Source: Sphingobium sp.
GTDB taxonomy: Bacteria; Pseudomonadota; Alphaproteobacteria; Sphingomonadales; Sphingomonadaceae
Direction of reading: 5' to 3'
NCBI GenBank assembly: GCA_009360885.1
Contig: SPEL01000002.1
Coordinates: forward strand, 310,001-374,000
DNA: 64,000 bases
Positions 58,948 through 64,000 of the stretch are shown in pieces (the first letter of the stretch is position 1; every line of letters begins with the position of its first letter). The notes under the pieces are model-generated. The model did not search any database and was not told where the DNA came from. It saw nothing but the letters and a program-made list of their open reading frames with translations. A program made the position numbers and the translations under genes.

Positions 58948-59202
58948 ATGGCCCTGCATTTTGAACTTGTGACCCCGGAAAAGCTCCTTCGTAGTGAGGA
59001 TGTTTATCAGGTCGTCGTTCCCGGCACCGATGGCGATTTCGGTGTTTTGGAAGGCCATGCGCCCTTCATGTCTACCATCCGTGATGGCGAAATTCGTGTA
59101 TTCGCCAACGCCTCTGCTGAAGCGGAAATCATTCCAGTGATTGGCGGCTTTGCCGAAGTCAATGAAAAGGGCCTTACGGTTCTTGCTGAAAAGGCTGGCT
59201 GA
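58948..59202 (+). CDS. atpC: ATP synthase epsilon subunit (short form)
   Basis: An 84-residue epsilon subunit. [40 protein letters not shown] and [20 protein letters not shown] cover the N-terminal beta-sandwich. The C-terminal two-helix domain that inhibits ATP hydrolysis in longer forms (about 135 residues) is missing, as in several alphaproteobacteria. It ends the operon and is followed by a clear terminator. Confidence 0.94.
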   Translation: MALHFELVTPEKLLRSEDVYQVVVPGTDGDFGVLEGHAPFMSTIRDGEIRVFANASAEAEIIPVIGGFAEVNEKGLTVLAEKAG

Positions 59203-59240
59203 GTACGGCCACGCGCCTGCCGATCGACAATGTATTTCAT

Positions 59241-59269
59241 AAAAAGCCGCCTGCATCGGGCGGCTTTTT
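59241..59269 (+). terminator. Terminator of the atp operon
   Basis: Perfect 11-bp stem AAAAAGCCGCC/GGCGGCTTTTT (59241-59251 with 59259-59269) with a 7-base loop and T-rich end, a standard Rho-independent terminator. Confidence 0.9.
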
Positions 59270-59406
59270 CTGTTTTGCTCACCATAAGATACAACGAAAA
59301 TCGACGAAAGAGCATATCAGAACCTCCTCCATTAGCTTTTTCTCAAGCCTTATGAACTAACAAGGGTTCCGCCTCCTTAACCATGTGAGGCAAAAGGCAG
59401 GGAAAA

Positions 59407-60924
59407 ATGAACGCATTCGGACGGAAAAACGGACCAGGGGCCATGCGCCCTGCTTTTGGCGTGGCAAAGCCAATGCATGTACTGACCCCGCAATCTCATC
59501 AAAAATCGATACCGCAGGACGATTCGGACGCCCTACCCGCTTCGCTTCTCGACAGTATTCCGACAGTCCAAATCCCTTCACCCCATGGACGAAACGCAGA
59601 TGCGATGGCCCGTCTGGCTGACCGGATGAATACGGACCATGTAGCCGATTCTGAACAAGGCTTTGACACCTCCATCCACCGTATCAAAGAGCAAGTCCTC
59701 CCCCAACTGCTCGAACGTGTAGACCCGGAGGCCGCCGCGGCCCTCACCAAAGATGAACTGGCCGAAGAATTCCGCCCCATCATCATGGAGGTCTTGGCCG
59801 AACTCAAACTAACGCTCAACCGGCGGGAACAGTTTGCGCTGGAAAAGGTGCTGGTGGATGAACTGCTGGGCCTCGGCCCATTAGAAGAACTCATCAACGA
59901 TCCCGACATCAGCGACATCATGGTCAACGGGCCGGACCAGACCTATATCGAAAAAAAGGGCAAGTTACAGATTGCCCCCATCAAATTCCGTGACGAAGAG
60001 CATCTGTTTCAGATCGCACAACGCATCGTCAACAAAGTGGGCCGCCGCGTGGACCAGACCACACCACTGGCTGACGCACGCCTGCCCGATGGCAGCCGCG
60101 TCAACGTAATCGTGCCACCGCTTTCCCTGCGCGGTACGGCCATTTCCATTCGTAAATTCTCGGCTAAACCGATTACTCTCGACAATCTTCGTGACTGGGC
60201 AGCGATGGACGAGAAAATGTGCACCGCCCTCAAAATCGCTGGGGCGTGCCGGTTCAATATCGTCATTTCCGGCGGCACGGGTTCGGGTAAAACCACCATG
60301 CTCAATGCCCTTTCCAAAATGATCGACCCCGGCGAGCGCGTTCTGACCATCGAAGATGCCGCCGAACTCCGCCTGCAACAGCCCCATTGGCTCCCACTGG
60401 AAACCCGCCCCGCCAACCTTGAGGGCCAAGGCGAAATCACCATTGGCGATCTTGTGAAAAACGCTCTGCGTATGCGCCCGGACCGTATCATCCTCGGCGA
60501 AATTCGCGGCGCAGAATGTTTTGATTTGCTCGCTGCGATGAACACCGGCCATGATGGCTCTATGTGTACGCTGCACTCCAACAGCCCGCGTGAATGCCTG
60601 GGCCGTATGGAAAATATGATCCTGATGGGGGACATTAAAATCCCCAAGGAAGCCATTTCCAAGCAGATAGCCGATTCCGTTGATCTGATTGTTCAGGTGA
60701 AGCGTCTGCGAGATGGCTCCCGCCGCGTCACCAATATCACCGAGGTTATCGGCATGGAGGGTGAGGTCATCGTCACGCAGGAGCTGTTCAAATTTGAATA
60801 TGTATCCGAAGACCATGATGGCAAAATCATCGGCGAATATAAATCCATGGGTCTGCGTCCCTATACTCTGGAAAAAGCACGCGGATTTGGGTTCGATCAG
60901 GCCCTGCTAGAAGCTTGTTTGTAA
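59407..60924 (+). CDS. cpaF: CpaF/TadA-type secretion ATPase
   Basis: A 505-residue ATPase of the CpaF family that powers Flp/Tad pilus assembly. After a variable N-terminus (1-90) come LLGLGPLEELINDPDISDIM and VNGPDQTYIEKKGKLQ, the Walker A ISGGTGSGKTTMLNALSKMI near residue 295, the Asp box TIEDAAELRLQQPHWL and Walker B region RMRPDRIILGEIRGAECFDL, followed by HDGSMCTLHSNSPRECLGRM. No other tad/cpa genes lie in this window, so its partners must be elsewhere. AGGGAAAA precedes the start. Confidence 0.93.
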   Translation: MNAFGRKNGPGAMRPAFGVAKPMHVLTPQSHQKSIPQDDSDALPASLLDSIPTVQIPSPHGRNADAMARLADRMNTDHVADSEQGFDTSIHRIKEQVLPQLLERVDPEAAAALTKDELAEEFRPIIMEVLAELKLTLNRREQFALEKVLVDELLGLGPLEELINDPDISDIMVNGPDQTYIEKKGKLQIAPIKFRDEEHLFQIAQRIVNKVGRRVDQTTPLADARLPDGSRVNVIVPPLSLRGTAISIRKFSAKPITLDNLRDWAAMDEKMCTALKIAGACRFNIVISGGTGSGKTTMLNALSKMIDPGERVLTIEDAAELRLQQPHWLPLETRPANLEGQGEITIGDLVKNALRMRPDRIILGEIRGAECFDLLAAMNTGHDGSMCTLHSNSPRECLGRMENMILMGDIKIPKEAISKQIADSVDLIVQVKRLRDGSRRVTNITEVIGMEGEVIVTQELFKFEYVSEDHDGKIIGEYKSMGLRPYTLEKARGFGFDQALLEACL

Positions 60925-60996
60925 CAACCGTGGAAAATATGATGTTTTCCGGCCCTTCCTATTGCACTGCCGCATAAACAGGGTAAGGCCGGGAGC

Positions 60997-61926
60997 ATGG
61001 TTTCTGTTTCCAGTTCCCCGGCGCAGGAAAACCGTCCACTCTATGCGATGGGTCTGCGGTTACTGTCGGCCCTGATGATTTCCATCAACTTCGCCTGCGT
61101 CAAATGGGCGAGTGATCGCGGCGTTCATGTGGTCGAAACGCTTTTCTATCGTCAGCTATTCTCTTTGCCTGTGGCTATGGTCGCGCTAATGCTGGGGCCG
61201 GGACTGATGAGCATCCGCAACGCCCGCATCGGCCTGCATGCCAGTCGCACGGCAGTGGGCATGACTGGCATGATGCTCAATTTCACGGCCATTATATTGC
61301 TGCCACTGGCAGAGGCGACCACTATTGGCTTTTCCGTGCCGATTTTCGCGACGATCTTATCCGTTCTGTTTCTGGGTGAACGGCCCGGTATCCATCGCTG
61401 GCTCGCGGTGCTGGTCGGTTTTCTGGGCGTCGTCATCATTATCAACCCCAGCGCCGCGCATGAGGATATATCCGGCTTTGGTGTCAGCATCGCAATAGCA
61501 GGCGCCATTGCCACGTCGCTCGTTTCGCTGTTGCTGCGGCAAATCGGTAAAACAGAAGCCCCCACGACCACCGTCTTTTATTTTGCAGCCCTTTCCCTCT
61601 TTCCCCTCGGCATAGCCATGCTGTTTTTCGGGCAATGGCATGATCCGGTTACCTGGCTGATTCTGCTACTGATGGGGACAGCAGGTGGGGTTGCGCAATT
61701 GCTAATGACGTCATCGCTACGCTGGGGGCCGGTATCGCTGGTGCTGCCGATGGACTATTCCAGCCTCCTCTGGTCCACTCTCTTCGGCTGGATGCTATGG
61801 ACGGCATGGCCCGGTTCCTCAACATGGGTAGGCGCGGTGGTGATCGCCGCCAGCAGCATCTATATTGGCTGGCGGGAACGTAAGCGTAACAGGGAAAATC
61901 TCGCCCACCGCCATTCCCATCATTAG
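60997..61926 (+). CDS. DMT-family (EamA) exporter
   Basis: A 309-residue membrane protein with ten predicted helices in two EamA repeats. Repeat one includes ALMISINFACVKWASDRGVH and ILLPLAEATTIGFSVPIFAT followed by ILSVLFLGERPGIHRWLAV. Repeat two includes LRWGPVSLVLPMDYSSLLWS. Members export amino acids, nucleosides or drugs; the substrate is unknown. AAGGCCGGGAG precedes the start. Confidence 0.88.
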   Translation: MVSVSSSPAQENRPLYAMGLRLLSALMISINFACVKWASDRGVHVVETLFYRQLFSLPVAMVALMLGPGLMSIRNARIGLHASRTAVGMTGMMLNFTAIILLPLAEATTIGFSVPIFATILSVLFLGERPGIHRWLAVLVGFLGVVIIINPSAAHEDISGFGVSIAIAGAIATSLVSLLLRQIGKTEAPTTTVFYFAALSLFPLGIAMLFFGQWHDPVTWLILLLMGTAGGVAQLLMTSSLRWGPVSLVLPMDYSSLLWSTLFGWMLWTAWPGSSTWVGAVVIAASSIYIGWRERKRNRENLAHRHSHH

Positions 61927-61955
61927 GCGATCCATCTCTGGAGGACGTAGCGAGG

Positions 61956-62609
61956 TTAGTCGCGCCTGCGATACACCAGCATCAGATTATTGGCGGGCAT
62001 GGAAATGCGGGCAGTGCGGGTAAAACCATATCCTGACGCCACCGCATCTACATCTTCTGCGCGCCGCAGCCCGAAACGATCATCCCGCGCCCGCAGCCAT
62101 GCATCAAAGGTCAGGTTGCTCTCCGCCGTTTCGACATCATCCTCACTATAGGGACCATAAAGGATGAGCGGCGCGGCTGCTTTTAATAGACGTGCGGCAC
62201 CATGGAACAGCCCAAGTGTAGCCTCCCATGGGCTGATATGCACCATATTAATGCAAAGCACCGCATCGGCATGCTCGATCGGCCATGCGTCACTGGCCAT
62301 GGCGTCGCAATCAAGGGGCAGGCGCAAATTCTGAGGTCGATCATCCTCCATCCACGCAGCGATAGAGGCACGAGCGGCGGGGTCAGGGTCAGAAGGATGC
62401 CAGTCCAGCGCGGGAAAGCTTTTCGCAAAATGCAGCGCATGTTCGCCGCTACCGCTGGCGATTTCTAGCACCAGCCCGGACGCAGGCAATTCCCGCGCCA
62501 GCACCTGCGATATGGCATCACGGTTGCGCAGCGCCGCCGGGGCATGACGACGCGCATCGCCATCATCCCCCATAGTGGGCAGATCAGCAGCAGAATAACC
62601 ATTGACCAT
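61956..62609 (-). CDS. DUF938 family SAM-dependent methyltransferase-like protein
   Basis: A 217-residue protein of the DUF938 family. The N-terminal RRHAPAALRNRDAISQVLA is followed by the SAM-binding loop GLVLEIASGSGEHALHFAKS (near residue 52) and DWHPSDPDPAARASI. INMVHISPWEATLGLFHGAA and ILYGPYSEDD are family segments. Structure suggests a class I methyltransferase, but no substrate is known. It is transcribed after the GcvT-like gene with 19 bases between them. Confidence 0.88.
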   Translation of the reverse strand: MVNGYSAADLPTMGDDGDARRHAPAALRNRDAISQVLARELPASGLVLEIASGSGEHALHFAKSFPALDWHPSDPDPAARASIAAWMEDDRPQNLRLPLDCDAMASDAWPIEHADAVLCINMVHISPWEATLGLFHGAARLLKAAAPLILYGPYSEDDVETAESNLTFDAWLRARDDRFGLRRAEDVDAVASGYGFTRTARISMPANNLMLVYRRRD

Positions 62610-62628
62610 GACGCTACCATCAACCCGC

Positions 62629-63381
62629 TTATGCGTGATAGGCCGCGCCGCGGTTCAGGCCAGCAACAGCATTCAGCCCCACCAGCTTTACACCTTCCAC
62701 CGCGCACAACGCTTTCGCAAAGCCCGTTGCCGCTTCATCTGACAGGCTGATTTCATAGGCATCCTGCCCCTGCCCGCCAGTGCGGCTAATCCAAAGGCTA
62801 TGCCCCTGCCAGCCAAAAGCCGCCCCCTGCGCAAAGGCAATTTTCTCAGACCCCGGCACCAACTGCGCCAGCGCATCTGTCGCCATCGGCCCGGTTAGCA
62901 GCAACAATGCCTGTTCATCCATCAAAGTGATGGTCGCGTCATCAGGCAATGCCCCAAACAGCCATGCTGAAACGTCATATTTATCCGCCGCGCTGGCGAG
63001 GAGATAGACATCTTCCGCGCGGTGCTGCACCAAAAGAGAAGACTCCAACTCCTCTTCCTCATCCCGCACGGCCACCGATACTATCTGCCCCACACCCATA
63101 GCAACGGAAGAAAAACCGGCAGCTTTCGCCAACGCCTCCCCAACACCATCACCCGTCAGGGATATCTGGCCCATATGGCTGATGTCGGCAAATGCAGCGT
63201 GGCGACGCGTCCAGTCCAGCTCAGCCGCACTATCCCCATAATGCAGCGGCATATCATAACCGGCGCTTTCTCCCATAATCGCGCTATGTGCCCGGTGCCA
63301 GCCATCCAGCCCGACAAGCTGCAACGGCAATTCCGGCAGTTCTTCTTCATTATAAGAAGACTCATTATGGGGGCTGCTCAT
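62629..63381 (-). CDS. GcvT-like protein, short form
   Basis: A 250-residue protein clearly related to the aminomethyltransferase GcvT: LVGLDGWHRAHSAIMGESAG, YDMPLHYGDSAAELDWTRRH and AAFADISHMGQISLTGDGVG match the N-terminal domain, and LLLLTGPMATDALAQLVPGS continues it. True GcvT has about 370 residues; here the last 120 are missing and the frame ends at LNRGAAYHA, where GcvT has the RLEAG segment. The sequence downstream does not continue the match. The KGC motif of YgfZ is absent too. A stray or repurposed folate-binding domain is the likely reading. The N-terminal 20 residues are acidic. Confidence 0.75.
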   Translation of the reverse strand: MSSPHNESSYNEEELPELPLQLVGLDGWHRAHSAIMGESAGYDMPLHYGDSAAELDWTRRHAAFADISHMGQISLTGDGVGEALAKAAGFSSVAMGVGQIVSVAVRDEEEELESSLLVQHRAEDVYLLASAADKYDVSAWLFGALPDDATITLMDEQALLLLTGPMATDALAQLVPGSEKIAFAQGAAFGWQGHSLWISRTGGQGQDAYEISLSDEAATGFAKALCAVEGVKLVGLNAVAGLNRGAAYHA

Positions 63382-63527
63382 ATCATACTCCGCACTATTC
63401 TGGGGCTGTATCCGGGGGATGAAGCCGCTATCAAATCATGGTCCCCCTCATAGCTGTGCGGAGGAGATAAAACATCTGAAATTCGGGGAGAACATCCGTT
63501 ATTCCGGTTAATGGAATGCCCGGCACC

Positions 63528-64000
63528 CTACAGAGGGGGTAAGACCCCATATATTTCTTCGTAACACCGCCGGGCGAAACGGTCTGTCATCCCCGCAATA
63601 TAATCGCCGATTACACGGCTGCGTGCAGGTTCTTCGGCGCTGACCATAGCGCCCCAACCCGCCCCCATCAAATCAGGCTGGTCACGATAAGCGTTAAACA
63701 AGCCGGTTACGATGGTATCTGCCCGGTCTGCTTCTGCCCGCTGCGAATCAGACAAATAAAGATTGGCGTACATGAACCGCTTCAGCGTCTGTTCCGCCTT
63801 CGCCATGTCATCCGAAAATTCAACCAGCCGCCGCCCGGCGGCGCGCACATCTTCGACTGTTTCTACGCCAGATTCGGCAATGCGCTGCTGGCTCGATGCG
63901 AGAAGGTCATTCACCATCGCGCCGATCTGATCCCGGATGAGTTCGCGTAGCAACCGCCCTTCCTCAACGCCCGGATAACGGGTTCGCACCCTATTCCAGC
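63528..64000 (-). CDS. dgt: Deoxyguanosinetriphosphate triphosphohydrolase, C-terminal part (cut by window edge)
   Basis: The frame is open through the right edge, reading WNRVRTRYPGVEEGRLLREL, DDMAKAEQTLKRFMYANLYL and RVIGDYIAGMTDRFARRCYE, then ending in YGVLPPL. This is the C-terminal domain of dGTPase, which hydrolyses dGTP to deoxyguanosine and triphosphate. The HD-domain active site lies beyond the window. A GTG inside the window at 63989 is not the true start. Confidence 0.88.
   Translation of the reverse strand, partial: WNRVRTRYPGVEEGRLLRELIRDQIGAMVNDLLASSQQRIAESGVETVEDVRAAGRRLVEFSDDMAKAEQTLKRFMYANLYLSDSQRAEADRADTIVTGLFNAYRDQPDLMGAGWGAMVSAEEPARSRVIGDYIAGMTDRFARRCYEEIYGVLPPL

Overview
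The window looks like a chromosomal segment of an alphaproteobacterium, most likely a sphingomonad (order Sphingomonadales). The evidence is five TonB-dependent outer-membrane receptors in 64 kb, an F1 ATP synthase operon in the order atpH-A-G-D-C without F0 genes beside it, KpsS-type capsule genes, a CueR/CopA/CopB copper locus and several secreted S9/S10 peptidases. This placement is inferred from gene content, not from a search. Both ends cut genes: a polyprenyl sugar transferase on the left and a dGTPase on the right.

Layout. 1-4172: edge of a capsule/exopolysaccharide locus (sugar transferase, phytanoyl-CoA dioxygenase-like protein, KpsS). 4121-6441: ahpC-ahpF peroxide defence. 6683-7970: a small glycine-zipper protein, tRNA-Thr(TGT), a hypothetical ORF and a decayed IS5-type transposase. 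7960-17837: a compact minus-strand operon of six genes, in order of transcription an SbmA/BacA-type ABC transporter, a TonB receptor, TldD, TldE, a Cds1-like PLP enzyme and an S41 protease without a signal peptide. 17943-25141: copper homeostasis, with copZ, the P-type ATPase copA and cueR on the minus strand and a His-rich protein, multicopper oxidase CopA, CopB and an EF-hand protein on the plus strand. 25312-26295: bile acid/sodium symporter-like carrier. 26296-26915: gene-free, with a long imperfect inverted repeat.

26916-36896: a second peptide-related locus (TonB receptor, S9 peptidase, two tandem S10 carboxypeptidases) with a MarR regulator and a divergent MFS carrier. 37429-43624: an iron locus (Fiu-like receptor, Sel1 protein, Fur box, TonB, PiuC) ending in an FMN-dependent alpha-hydroxy-acid oxidase coupled to piuC. 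43739-43888: a 49-residue Gln-rich protein. 44008-50562: LysR regulator, benzoylformate decarboxylase, TonB receptor and aromatic-acid MFS carrier, which together look like an uptake and decarboxylation module for mandelate/benzoylformate-type acids. 50796-54087: catalase and a membrane-anchored trypsin-like protease. 54346-59202: atpHAGDC. 59407-64000: CpaF ATPase, DMT exporter, DUF938 methyltransferase-like protein, a short GcvT-like protein and the C-terminal part of dGTPase.

The most unusual feature is the six-gene operon at 7960-17837. It joins an outer-membrane receptor, an SbmA-fold inner-membrane transporter and three cytosolic peptide- or sulfur-directed enzymes, and shows no obvious precursor peptide. 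It reads best as a dedicated peptide import-and-processing pathway, or alternatively as a RiPP maturation/export system with a precursor encoded elsewhere. It lies beside copper homeostasis genes, next to an IS remnant and close to a tRNA gene.
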